64,000 nucleotides of DNA. Origin: Paenibacillus sp. FSL H7-0331 (GTDB taxonomy: Bacteria > Bacillota > Bacilli > Paenibacillales > NBRC-103111). Under the pieces are notes generated by a model. The model ran no database searches. It was not told the DNA's origin and saw nothing but the letters and a program-made list of their open reading frames with translations. This document shows, one piece after another, positions 26,407 to 35,068 of the stretch (position 1 is the stretch's first letter; every line of letters begins with the position of its first letter). The stretch spans positions 496,001 to 560,000 of the forward strand of contig NZ_MRTH01000001.1 of NCBI RefSeq assembly GCF_001956045.1, given 5' to 3'. Made by a program: the position numbers and the translations under genes.

Positions 26407-27465
26407 TTATTGTCCGAATATGTCCGTGAATGCTTTTTTATCCTGATCGCGCGCTTCTACCAATTTAGCCAGATCACCGGATAATACCTTCATCTCGGAG
26501 AACGACTTTAAGCCGTCCGGCGCTTTGATACCTTCACGCAGCGGTGTGTACCCGATTTCTGCGGATATCTTCTGACCTTCTTCAGACAGTACAAAATCAA
26601 CCAGTGCCTGTGCTGCTTTTTCATTAGCCGTGTTGTTCAGAATACCAATCGGTTCCGTAATAACCGGCACTCCCTCCGTTGGATAAATAAGCTCAACAGG
26701 GGAGCCCTTCTTTTTCTCACGCGGCACTAAATAATCAACCACCATAGCATAGGACTTGGCGCCTGTCGCTACTTCCTTGAGAACAGCACCATTCCCCTTG
26801 ACTACAGAGATTTCGCTTGCTTTAAGCTGCTTGAAAAAGTCCCAGCCAAATTCATTCGTCCTTGTCATCACGCCTACATTGTAAGCAGCCGCTCCCGAAT
26901 ACAAGGGACTTGGCATAATAGCTGCACCTTTGTTTGCCGCTTCCGTCAACGTTTTCCATGAAGTAGGTAATGTTTTTACTTTTTGTGTATTAACAGCAAG
27001 TACCGTCGCTAAAATTTTCGTACCTTGATACATCCCATCCGGATCGGCAAATCCTTTTGGGATTTTGGCCAGCTCAGGCGATTTATACGATTTTAACAGC
27101 TTCTGCTGTTTAAGTGCCTCGAAGGTTACGGAATCTGCAACCAGTAACACATCCGCCTGGACTTTACCTGCCTGATTCTCAGCCTGCAGCTTGGCGATAA
27201 CCTCTTCCGTCCCGGAACGGTACGTTTCCACCTTCACCTCAGGAAATTTCTTATTGAAAGCAGTGACCAGCTTCGTCACATCTTCTTCTGGCTGGGAGGT
27301 GTAAAAATTCAGCTTGCCGGCTACAGCCGCTTTCGTCTCCGCTACTCCGGAAGACGCTGCCTGAGAGGCGGACTTGTCTATATTGGTGGGCGATGTGCCG
27401 CAGCCACTGATGGTCCAAACCATGATGCAGGCGAGACTCATTGTGATCCATTTACTTTTATGCAT
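26407..27465 (-). CDS. Solute-binding lipoprotein, FbpA/AfuA-like
   Basis: A 352-residue lipoprotein with lipobox ISGC (Cys22) and a periplasmic-binding fold beginning LNFYTSQPEEDVTKLVTAF, typical of the class that binds Fe(III), 2-aminoethylphosphonate or phospho-compounds. The paired tyrosines that hold iron in FbpA are not evident (only VDYLVP around residue 245), so an organic phosphorus or other anionic ligand is as likely as iron. GGAG lies upstream of the ATG. It heads a three-gene import operon. No clear Fur or Pho box was found upstream. Confidence 0.88.
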   Translation of the reverse strand: MHKSKWITMSLACIMVWTISGCGTSPTNIDKSASQAASSGVAETKAAVAGKLNFYTSQPEEDVTKLVTAFNKKFPEVKVETYRSGTEEVIAKLQAENQAGKVQADVLLVADSVTFEALKQQKLLKSYKSPELAKIPKGFADPDGMYQGTKILATVLAVNTQKVKTLPTSWKTLTEAANKGAAIMPSPLYSGAAAYNVGVMTRTNEFGWDFFKQLKASEISVVKGNGAVLKEVATGAKSYAMVVDYLVPREKKKGSPVELIYPTEGVPVITEPIGILNNTANEKAAQALVDFVLSEEGQKISAEIGYTPLREGIKAPDGLKSFSEMKVLSGDLAKLVEARDQDKKAFTDIFGQ

Positions 27466-27559
27466 TATCGGTATCTCTCCTCTTTTGTGCTATATTTCAC
27501 CTTATTGTACAGCTCCACTATTAACGCAAGATCATACAAGCTTGATAGTTTTGTAAATT

Positions 27560-27599
27560 CTTAAGAAAATCTTCAGAATTCCCCCTACTTTATCTGAAG
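27560..27599 (+). promoter_or_regulatory. Candidate response-regulator site before the methyltransferase operon
   Basis: CTTAAG (27560-27565) and CTTCAG (27571-27576) are spaced 11 bases start to start, as in direct-repeat sites of OmpR-type regulators; CTTCAGA (27571-27577) also forms an inverted pair with TCTGAAG (27593-27599). The OmpR-type regulator at 28833 in the same operon is the likely binder. A possible -10 TATAAG lies about 20 bases further on. Confidence 0.35.
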
Positions 27600-27646
27600 A
27601 ACTTTTAGTTATGCTATAAGTAGTTCTTTTACAGGAGGGAATTCGT

Positions 27647-28237
27647 ATGTTAGTAGAAACCAAGTCACAGGTACATGAAAAGCTATTGTTCTTATATAAA
27701 TTTGTATGCTCACCCGGACAAATCGGAAGTGTAACGCCAAGCTCCCGTTATTTGGCCAATAAAATGGTCTGCTCCGTTCCGTGGGATCAGATAAGCAGCA
27801 TCGCTGAGCTTGGTGCGGGTACAGGGGCCATTACGAAGCACATTCAGGCTGTCAGACAAGCAAATACAAAGGTACTGCTATTCGAAAAAGATCCGTATCT
27901 GCAGCAAGCACTGGAACGCCATTATCCGCAATTTGCTTGTTATTCCGATGGCCGTGACTTGTCGTTTGCGATGCGTCAGGAGTCCATCGAGCAGCTGGAT
28001 GCAATCATATCCGGCCTGCCTTTTTTCAACTTTCCTCAAGCTATCAGGGATCAGCTGATGAACCAGATTGTCGCGTCACTGAAGACAGGGGGACTGTTTA
28101 TCGCTTTTCAATACTCCTTGCAGATGAAATCACAGCTAAGTGAGTATTTTGATATCGAAGCTGTCCATTGGGTTCCCTTGAACCTGCCTCCGGCCTTCGT
28201 TTATGTGTGCCGCAAAAAAGGAGCTCGACAGTCATGA
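27647..28237 (+). CDS. SAM-dependent methyltransferase, phospholipid N-methyltransferase-like
   Basis: A 196-residue enzyme of the class I methyltransferase fold. Residues 20-40 (FVCSPGQIGSVTPSSRYLAN) and the SAM motif IAELGAGTGAITK match proteins often annotated as phospholipid N-methyltransferase or rRNA adenine methyltransferase; the SGLPFFNFP motif replaces the usual NPPY. AGGAGG precedes the ATG. The stop overlaps the DedA start by 4 bases, so a membrane-lipid role fits the context better than rRNA modification. Confidence 0.85.
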   Translation: MLVETKSQVHEKLLFLYKFVCSPGQIGSVTPSSRYLANKMVCSVPWDQISSIAELGAGTGAITKHIQAVRQANTKVLLFEKDPYLQQALERHYPQFACYSDGRDLSFAMRQESIEQLDAIISGLPFFNFPQAIRDQLMNQIVASLKTGGLFIAFQYSLQMKSQLSEYFDIEAVHWVPLNLPPAFVYVCRKKGARQS

Positions 28238-28836
28238 ACTATGACACACTCGTATCCATGATTGAACATTATGGTTATGCAGCCTTGTTTTTTTCTTTAT
28301 GGCTCGGGATTGTCGGTATGCCGATTCCTGACGAGGTGGTTGTGATGACTGGCGGGGCGGTTACGGGAAGTGGAATTCTGCAAGTGATTCCCGCTTTTGT
28401 GCTTACGTATTTAGGCGTCATATCCGGGTTATCCTTAGGTTATATACTGGGTCGATATGTGGGCACACCGGTTCTGGATAAACTGCGGCGCAAACCAAGG
28501 ATGAATAAATGGATCGGCTTTTCGGAGCGATTAATCGTCAAGTATGGAAACTTCGCACTATGTATCAGCTATTTGCTTCCCGTAGTCCGGCACATCATGC
28601 CGTATCTGGTCGGGATCAATAAAATGAGTTTTAGACGTTATGCGCTGCTGTCCTATTCGTCCGGTCTTGTATGGACATTGATTTTTTTTACCGTGGGGCG
28701 CTTTGTTGGAAATCATGTGCAGGATGTCGGGGTTCTGGTTTATAATTACGGTATCCGGCTGTTAGGACTGCTGGGGTTGTGTATCGTTATTATCATTATC
28801 ATACGGTTAGTTCGAAGGAGAGATCCGGCTCGATGA
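28234..28836 (+). CDS. DedA-family membrane protein
   Basis: A 200-residue integral membrane protein. It shows the DedA features GMPIPDEVVVMTGGAV and the C-terminal signature SERLIVKYGNFALCISYLLPVVRH with the conserved Gly/Arg loop, and four to five membrane segments. DedA proteins flip undecaprenyl phosphate or phosphatidylethanolamine and protect against cationic peptides. The ATG overlaps the previous stop (ATGA), and the next gene again overlaps by 4 bases, a tightly coupled operon. Confidence 0.92.
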   Translation: MNYDTLVSMIEHYGYAALFFSLWLGIVGMPIPDEVVVMTGGAVTGSGILQVIPAFVLTYLGVISGLSLGYILGRYVGTPVLDKLRRKPRMNKWIGFSERLIVKYGNFALCISYLLPVVRHIMPYLVGINKMSFRRYALLSYSSGLVWTLIFFTVGRFVGNHVQDVGVLVYNYGIRLLGLLGLCIVIIIIIRLVRRRDPAR

Positions 28837-29528
28837 GTGTCACTATATTAGTTGCTGATGATGATCGGGATATTCGCGATGTCATCCACATTTATCTGCG
28901 CAATGAGGGGTACCAGGTTCTGGAAGCGGAGAATGGGAGTCAAGCTTTGACGATGGTTCAGCAGCATAAGATCGATTTGATCATATTGGATGTCATGATG
29001 CCGCTTCTCGATGGAATTACAGCTTGTCTCAAAATCCGTGAGGTATCCCATGTTCCCATTATTATGCTTTCCGCCAAGGAGGAGTATCTGGATAAAATCA
29101 CCGGTCTCTCTACCGGGGCCGATGATTATGTGACCAAACCGTTCAACTCTCTGGAATTAATCGCAAGGGTGAAAGCCCAGCTGAGAAGACAGAACTTCAC
29201 CGTTCATCCACAAGCCCAGAGCAGCTCCGAAATTGTTATTGATGAATTGGTTATAAGCAAAGATCATCACAGGACAACCGTACGCGGTCAAGTGATCTCA
29301 TTAACACCCATTGAATTTTCCATCCTTGAGCTGCTTGCCACTCACCAAGGCCAAGTGTTCAGTATCGATAAAATTTATCAGAGCGTGTGGAAGGAACAAA
29401 ATGAATTTTATTCCGAAAATACAGTTATGGTCCATATCCGAAATATTCGCGAGAAAATAGAAATCAATGCAAGAGAGCCGCAATATATTAAAACCGTTTG
29501 GGGAGTGGGATATAAAATTGACAAATAA
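28833..29528 (+). CDS. OmpR-family response regulator, VanR-like
   Basis: A 231-residue regulator: receiver with Asp9/Asp10/Asp11 in VADDDRD, phospho-acceptor Asp53 (LIILDVMMP) and Lys102 (YVTKPF), then a winged-helix output domain (LTPIEFSILELL ... ENTVMVHIRNIREKIE). The ATG overlaps the DedA stop and AAGGAG lies about 12 bases upstream; codons before it belong to DedA. Its partner is the kinase that follows. Confidence 0.93.
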   Translation: MSVTILVADDDRDIRDVIHIYLRNEGYQVLEAENGSQALTMVQQHKIDLIILDVMMPLLDGITACLKIREVSHVPIIMLSAKEEYLDKITGLSTGADDYVTKPFNSLELIARVKAQLRRQNFTVHPQAQSSSEIVIDELVISKDHHRTTVRGQVISLTPIEFSILELLATHQGQVFSIDKIYQSVWKEQNEFYSENTVMVHIRNIREKIEINAREPQYIKTVWGVGYKIDK

Positions 29529-30639
29529 GCTATGGTCTCTCTTAAGCGGTAAAAAAAACATTCGAGGCCATATCCTTTGGGTGGTCATCCTGAGCTGGAT
29601 TCTCGCAATGTTCATGACGATAGTATCTGATAATTTAGCCCTCCTCCTGCCTCCCTGGGCTGAATCCCTATCAAAACTTTTTAACTTGATCATGCTGATA
29701 GCCTGCTTTATTGTGTTCTTTTTTGTATTTACCCACCCTATCGTGCGTTACTTCAAAGCATTGACCGATGGATTACAATCGATCGCAAGCGGAGACTTAA
29801 GTTATCGGCTCCCCTTGTCCCGGCATGATGAGCTGGGGATTGTGGCTCACAATATTAATCAGATGGCAGAACGCTTGCAGATCCAGCAGGAACGGGAACG
29901 ACAGCTGGAGAAGTCGAAAATGGAGCTGATTACGTATGTATCCCACGATTTACGCACTCCGCTCACCAGTATCATTGGCTATCTCGATTTGCTTAAATCG
30001 CATACCTATCAGGATGTGACTGAACAGGAGCGTTATATTGACAACGCATTTAATAAAACCCAGCAGCTCAAAAAACTGATTGATGATCTGTTTGAGTATA
30101 CGAGACTTACCGACGGTCATATTCAATTAGCGGTTCAGCAGGTTGATATGAACAGTTTACTGGAGCAAATGATCACTGAATTTGAGCCCGTTGCCAAGGA
30201 GCAGGGAATCACCATACATACAGATTTATTGCCCGCACCCGTGATGATGGATCTGGATATCGAAAAGATCGTCAGAGCTATTGATAATTTACTCATGAAT
30301 GCCATGAAATTTTCGGACAGACCCGGAACCATACAGGTTTCACTTGACGTGGGCTTAGCCTTTGTTACCCTAAGCATTGAGAACAACGGGATCCCCATCA
30401 CTCCTGAACAGGAAGAACAGCTATTTGAACGATTTTACAAAATTGAGCCGTCCCGTTATGATAACCAAATGCCTTCCGGGTCCGGCCTCGGATTGTCCAT
30501 TGCGAAGCATATTGTTGAGCTGCATGGGGGACGTATCGGGCTTGAACACAGGAACGGTCACTACCGTTTTTTTATGGACCTGATGATTTCTGCTGCGGAT
30601 CGGATTCCTTCGCAGTCCGACAGAAGCGATCTGCAATAG
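29518..30639 (+). CDS. Sensor histidine kinase, VanS-like
   Basis: A 373-residue kinase from a TTG at 29518, which overlaps the regulator stop and is preceded by GGGAGTGGG; an ATG 17 codons earlier is possible but lies deep in the regulator. Two membrane helices (about 18-38 and 52-72) leave only a very short outside loop, so it probably senses within the membrane. HAMP 74-125, phospho-acceptor His143 in YVSHDLRTPLTS, then ATPase boxes (DNLLMNAMKFS, GLGLSIAKHIVELHGG). With the methyltransferase and DedA it looks like an envelope-stress response operon. Confidence 0.9.
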   Translation: MTNKLWSLLSGKKNIRGHILWVVILSWILAMFMTIVSDNLALLLPPWAESLSKLFNLIMLIACFIVFFFVFTHPIVRYFKALTDGLQSIASGDLSYRLPLSRHDELGIVAHNINQMAERLQIQQERERQLEKSKMELITYVSHDLRTPLTSIIGYLDLLKSHTYQDVTEQERYIDNAFNKTQQLKKLIDDLFEYTRLTDGHIQLAVQQVDMNSLLEQMITEFEPVAKEQGITIHTDLLPAPVMMDLDIEKIVRAIDNLLMNAMKFSDRPGTIQVSLDVGLAFVTLSIENNGIPITPEQEEQLFERFYKIEPSRYDNQMPSGSGLGLSIAKHIVELHGGRIGLEHRNGHYRFFMDLMISAADRIPSQSDRSDLQ

Positions 30640-30799
30640 CAAGGAAAATGAGCACAGGAGCTATCAGTAAGATATCCACAACCACGAAGCTCCAGTTCTT
30701 GCTTGCGATCATTTCATAGCCTTTACTGTGAGGCAAGTATAGGATCACAAGCAGAAACCAAATAGCTGACAGGATGTACGCGTAAATATAAGGTTTCAT
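30572..30799 (-). CDS. Small two-helix membrane protein
   Basis: A 75-residue hydrophobic protein with two predicted membrane helices (about 5-22 and 36-55). Its ATG overlaps the stop of the gene at 30799-31173 (TGATG), suggesting translational coupling. Its 3' end overlaps the converging kinase gene by 68 bases. Not recognised. The coupling and clear helices favour a real gene, but overlap lowers confidence. Confidence 0.55.
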   Translation of the reverse strand: MKPYIYAYILSAIWFLLVILYLPHSKGYEMIASKNWSFVVVDILLIAPVLIFLAIADRFCRTAKESDPQQKSSGP

Positions 30800-31173
30800 C
30801 AGTCAGATGTTGTAGTATCTGCAACCTCGTTCTCATTGACGAGATGAGCCGGAATCGGAATCATATCCAGTCCATAGGCCGTATTGAACAGCTGTCCGCC
30901 GGCTGCATCGGTTAAATCACCGCCAGTGAATACGCCACTGTCATCGTCTTCATCCCCTGTAGTTCCTTCGTCCGATAACAGCAATTCCCCACCATGAGCT
31001 TGCGCAATTTCCAAAGCAGAAGTCAGCTCACTGTGATCCACAAACACTTGAACGATCCATTGACCTTCTTGTTCATCCTGATGAGCATGATAGCCGATTT
31101 CCAATAACGTATCATAAGCCAAGGCAGCCGCCTCGTTGTCTTGGAATCGAAACACAATAGGTACAGAACTCAT
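30799..31173 (-). CDS. Conserved hypothetical protein, acidic C-terminus
   Basis: A 124-residue cytoplasmic protein not recognised by function. The first 65 residues (VPIVFRFQDNEAAALAYDTL ... QVFVDHSELTSALEIAQAHGG) look like a small alpha/beta domain of ferredoxin or ACT type; the rest is acidic and low in complexity (GDEDDDSG). The ATG at 31171-31173 has GGGAGG 7 bases ahead, while the longer frame does not. It is divergent from the germination operon. Confidence 0.7.
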   Translation of the reverse strand: MSSVPIVFRFQDNEAAALAYDTLLEIGYHAHQDEQEGQWIVQVFVDHSELTSALEIAQAHGGELLLSDEGTTGDEDDDSGVFTGGDLTDAAGGQLFNTAYGLDMIPIPAHLVNENEVADTTTSD

Positions 31174-31324
31174 AGACAAGCCTCCCTCTTTCTTCTCAGA
31201 ATCCATATATATCAAAGTTAGCTTTTCCCAAAATCAGCCTGTTATTCGGGTCTGCCATCGTCATTGGGTTTGGCAGCTGGGCAGTAAGTCGTCACAATCT
31301 GGATCGAGTCCTGGAGCTGGATGA

Positions 31325-31353
31325 TTTCATTGATGAGTGAGCATACTTATAAT
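31325..31353 (+). promoter_or_regulatory. Candidate promoter of the germination operon
   Basis: CATACTT at 31342-31348 resembles the -10 box of forespore sigma factors (CATACTA), about 30 bases before the start; a good -35 partner is not evident. A vegetative -10 TATAAT (31348-31353) overlaps it with a poor -35 (TTTCAT, 31325-31330). Confidence 0.3.
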
Positions 31354-31374
31354 CAATGGAAAGGAAGGTCCGAT

Positions 31375-32469
31375 ATGGAACGCCGAGTTATGATTACCAA
31401 TCATCAGATGCTAGCATTAGTTGTGATCTCGACCATTGGAGCCTCAAGCTTATACGCTCCAGCGGCACTTGCCCATTATGCGGAACGCAACGCCTGGTAT
31501 TTATTATTGGTGGGTGGCGCCATTGGATTGTTCAACATGTTTGTATTTGTATGGCTGGACCGTTTATTTCCCGGTAAAAATATGATAACAATCAGTGTTT
31601 CCCTGTTAGGACGTTGGATCGGCAGTTTGGTCGCTGCTCTTATCATTTTTTATTTTATTGACGTATCGACATGGACACTTCGTGAGTTTTCTCAATTTTT
31701 TATTATTGCCCTTGATCCTACAACCCCACAAGTATGGTACATGATCGCCTGTGCAATTATGTGCTCTTATGCGGTTTATCATGGCCTTGAGGTGTTTGCC
31801 CGTGTATCTGAAATTATTTTCATTGTGATTCTTTTCACATTTCTAGGCATTTACCTGTTATTGGTTAATCAGTATCATCCCGAATACTTGCTTCCCATCT
31901 TGGAGAACGGATTCATTCAGCCTTTGAAGGGTCTGATGGTTGCTGTTTCCTGGTATGGTGATTTGATGTTTATTTCCATGATTCTCAAACATGTTCGCAA
32001 GACCGAACAAACCTCTTATTACGCAGTAGGTGCGGTTGGACTCATTGCCTGTATACTACTGTTCTCGGTCTTGGCCTGCACGTTGATATTTGGTTGGAGA
32101 ACGACATCAACTTTTACATACCCCAGCATCAGCCTCATACAAAACATACGAATCTTTACCAATATTGAACGATTCGATGCTGTACTTATTGCTGTTTGGG
32201 TGATGAGCTCCTTCGTCAAGATTACGGTTTATTTCTGGTCAGCCCTGCAGGGGATCACGGATTTGCTGCGAATTCAACACCCTCGCATGTTCATCGTACC
32301 TCTGGCTATCGGATTTGTCATATGCTCCAAATACAAAGTGTGGGGCCTTATCGAATTAGCGGCCATCTATGATAAACAGGCCTGGTATTTTGTATCCTTT
32401 CAATTATTCATTCCTACCCTGCTGTTAGCAGTAGCCCTGTTGAAACTAAAAGTCTTTAAAAGTGGGTGA
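31375..32469 (+). CDS. Spore germination permease, GerAB/GerKB type
   Basis: A 364-residue endospore germination transporter of the APC superfamily with about ten membrane segments. It begins ITNHQMLALVVISTIGASSLYAPA, as GerB proteins do. The ATG at 31375 has GGAAGG 6 bases upstream and is preferred to one 18 codons earlier. It is the B subunit of a nutrient receptor, sensing the germinant, and its stop overlaps the gerA start by 4 bases. The operon order B-A-C differs from the usual A-B-C. Confidence 0.9.
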   Translation: MERRVMITNHQMLALVVISTIGASSLYAPAALAHYAERNAWYLLLVGGAIGLFNMFVFVWLDRLFPGKNMITISVSLLGRWIGSLVAALIIFYFIDVSTWTLREFSQFFIIALDPTTPQVWYMIACAIMCSYAVYHGLEVFARVSEIIFIVILFTFLGIYLLLVNQYHPEYLLPILENGFIQPLKGLMVAVSWYGDLMFISMILKHVRKTEQTSYYAVGAVGLIACILLFSVLACTLIFGWRTTSTFTYPSISLIQNIRIFTNIERFDAVLIAVWVMSSFVKITVYFWSALQGITDLLRIQHPRMFIVPLAIGFVICSKYKVWGLIELAAIYDKQAWYFVSFQLFIPTLLLAVALLKLKVFKSG

Positions 32470-33914
32470 GCCTCATACAAACGAACAAAACCGCATTGAC
32501 GGACAATATGTCGGATAATAAGCAATTGCTGTTGGATCAGCTTCAGCGTACCGAAGATCTGATTATGGCTGACTTATCTATGGATGCCGGGCAAGCCATA
32601 ACGGTATGTTATCTCGAAGGAATGACGGATTCCAAAAAGCTGGAGCAGATGTTGACACTGTTTAAAGAAAATAAGGAAATGTTGACCGCATTTCAAAAAG
32701 AGACCAAGGTATACACCATTGAGGATACTGCCGAACAACTCGTATCGGGGTTAACGGTACTGTTGATTCCAGCTGAGGCATATGGAATCGCTATCGCTAC
32801 ATTTGGTGTTCAGCTGCGAAATGTGGATGAACCCGATAGTGAATCTGTTGTGAAAGGACCACGAAGCGGGTTTACTGAATCGTTGCACAATAATCTTGCA
32901 TTGGTTCGATTTCATTTTCCATCTACGAGTCTGAAGGTCGAATATCGGAAAGTCGGTTATTTAAGCAAAATGACCCTGGCTATCCTCTCAGTCAGTCAAA
33001 TCACAAATCCCGACATTCTGAATGAGCTGCACCTCAGAATTGGTGAAATCCCGATCGATACTATTTTGGGCAGTAATTATGTCGAGGAGTGGATCATTGA
33101 TAACCCGTATACCTTATTTCCTTTAGTGGAGACAACAGAAAGACCAGATCGGGTCATTGGCGCTTTGCTCGATGGAAGGATCGCCGTTGTGGCTCAAGGG
33201 ACGCCTTTTGTCATTCTGCTGCCGTTTGTATTCCTGCAGGCGTTTCAAGTAAGCGAAGACTATAACTGGAATTTTTATATCGGCTCCTGTGTTCGCTTGC
33301 TTCGCTTATTTTGCGGCTTTCTCGGCTTGATCCTTCCCGCTTTTTATGTGGCTACGGTTACCTATCACCATGAACTCGTGCCAACTCCTTTATTGCAAAG
33401 CATAGCAGCGGCAAAAGAACCCGTACCTTTTCCCGCGGTGCTAGAAAGCTTCATGATGATGTTTGCTTTTGAGATTATGCGTGAGGCCGGAGTTCGTATG
33501 CCCAAGCAGGTCGGGCAGGCTGTCAGTATTGTCGGTGCCCTTATCTTGGGACAAGCCGCTGTTCAGGCCGGTATTGTTTCTCCGATCATGGTAATTATCG
33601 CGGCATTAACAGGGATATGCACCTTTACACTTCCACCTACGGCTATGAATTACACGATTCGTATTCTTCAGTTTGCCATGACGCTGCTTGCTTTCCTGTT
33701 AGGCTACGTTGGGATTATGGTGGGGATTATTATGCTGCTAACCTACTTGGCTTCTCTTCGTTCCTTTGGCATTCCTTATTTGGGACCTGCTGCGCCATTT
33801 GATATGGATCAATTGACCGATGTCATTGTTCGGAGACCCCATTCCGTCAACTATAAGCGTCCGAGTATGTTCAGACCCATTAGCAGAACCCGTTTCAATG
33901 GTAAAAAAAGATGA
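32466..33914 (+). CDS. Spore germination protein, GerAA/GerKA type
   Basis: A 482-residue A subunit of a germinant receptor in the inner spore membrane. The N-terminal soluble region (residues 1-240) contains the family stretch VKGPRSGFTESLHNNLALVR and is followed by about five membrane segments and a positively charged C-terminus (HSVNYKRPSMFRP). The start is a GTG overlapping the gerB stop (GTGA); an internal ATG 14 codons later is also possible since neither has a strong ribosome site. Confidence 0.9.
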   Translation: MSLIQTNKTALTDNMSDNKQLLLDQLQRTEDLIMADLSMDAGQAITVCYLEGMTDSKKLEQMLTLFKENKEMLTAFQKETKVYTIEDTAEQLVSGLTVLLIPAEAYGIAIATFGVQLRNVDEPDSESVVKGPRSGFTESLHNNLALVRFHFPSTSLKVEYRKVGYLSKMTLAILSVSQITNPDILNELHLRIGEIPIDTILGSNYVEEWIIDNPYTLFPLVETTERPDRVIGALLDGRIAVVAQGTPFVILLPFVFLQAFQVSEDYNWNFYIGSCVRLLRLFCGFLGLILPAFYVATVTYHHELVPTPLLQSIAAAKEPVPFPAVLESFMMMFAFEIMREAGVRMPKQVGQAVSIVGALILGQAAVQAGIVSPIMVIIAALTGICTFTLPPTAMNYTIRILQFAMTLLAFLLGYVGIMVGIIMLLTYLASLRSFGIPYLGPAAPFDMDQLTDVIVRRPHSVNYKRPSMFRPISRTRFNGKKR

Positions 33915-35068
33915 AGCATTGGACATGGAGGATAGCGGTCATGCTTGGCATATGCCTGATCAGTTCGGGCTGCCGAGGCAATATGGAGCTGAACGATTTG
34001 CATATTGTCCATTCGATTGCCATTGATGAAGGTAGTAAGGGATTAATCAAGCTTACAGCCGAAATAGCTGAGCTATCGCCAAGTGGACAACAGCCAAAAG
34101 GAATGCATAACGGTACTTTTTTCCTTTCTTCTGAAGGGAATAGCTTGTTCGAGGCGGCCCGACTGATGAGGACCAAATCGGATCGAACGCTGCTATGGGG
34201 ACATACGGCAGTTATCCTGTTCAGCAAGGCAGCCGCGAAAAATGGAATTAACAAGCATATAGAAGCCTTACGCCGTTTAAAGCAGTTCCGCAATTCCACG
34301 CTGCTCTATGTGACGGAAGGACAAGCCTTTGAAGTCTTGCAGGTGTCCAAGCCGAAGGGTCCGATTTTTTCACAAGTTCTGAGAGGCTTGTCGCAGGGTG
34401 AGAAGAGCACCGCGTTCACGCAGCAAACGAGTTTGATTGATGTTTATAAAGAGCTAGTTAACCGTACCCGTGATTTGACTATACCTGCACTCCAGGTTGA
34501 GAAGGACCCCTTACAAAGCAATAAGCAGCAGCTGCAAGCTACGGGTCTATATGCGTTTCAGGGCGAGCGGCTCATCGGTCTTATGAACACAACGGAAATC
34601 AAGGGCTACATGCGTGCCTTGAACAAGATGGAGAGCACTGTAGAAACCCTTTCCTGCGGACCGAATCAAACCATCACATTTGAAAACGTCAGCAACAAAA
34701 GCGTTATAAAGCCAATTGTCGATGCCACCCTGAAACCAAAAACTCACATTGATATTTATGCGACCTTGAATATTACCGGGTATGAGTGTAAGGGTGCCGA
34801 AATCAATCCCGAGATCATCCTTGAGTTGGAAAAAAAGCTAAATAAGGCAATCGCCAGTGACGTACAGCAATATATCCGCTATTCCCAAAAGCATAAGGTC
34901 GATTTGCTCGGTATCGGGGAAAAGATTCATCGCAGCTATCCTAAGTATTGGAAAAAAATGCAAGCTTCTTGGGACGATATCTACACTACGTCCCAATTCA
35001 CAGTCACGGCCCATTGCCGAATTGACCACACCAATTTTATTTTCGAGATTGAGCCAAGTGTGGGTTAA
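33911..35068 (+). CDS. Spore germination lipoprotein, Ger(x)C family
   Basis: A 385-residue lipoprotein, the C subunit of the receptor. The signal peptide ends in the lipobox ISSGC (Cys21), followed by RGNMELNDLHIVHSIAID as is typical of GerC. The ATG overlaps the gerA stop by 4 bases. It ends four bases into the converging RND exporter gene, with no terminator between them. Confidence 0.9.
   Translation: MKHWTWRIAVMLGICLISSGCRGNMELNDLHIVHSIAIDEGSKGLIKLTAEIAELSPSGQQPKGMHNGTFFLSSEGNSLFEAARLMRTKSDRTLLWGHTAVILFSKAAAKNGINKHIEALRRLKQFRNSTLLYVTEGQAFEVLQVSKPKGPIFSQVLRGLSQGEKSTAFTQQTSLIDVYKELVNRTRDLTIPALQVEKDPLQSNKQQLQATGLYAFQGERLIGLMNTTEIKGYMRALNKMESTVETLSCGPNQTITFENVSNKSVIKPIVDATLKPKTHIDIYATLNITGYECKGAEINPEIILELEKKLNKAIASDVQQYIRYSQKHKVDLLGIGEKIHRSYPKYWKKMQASWDDIYTTSQFTVTAHCRIDHTNFIFEIEPSVG

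Noticed and set aside
27530..27568. Possible Pho box before the FbpABC-like operon (single TTTACA on the minus strand)
   Set aside because: Neighbouring positions at 11-base intervals match only 3 or 4 of 6 bases, so periodicity is lacking.
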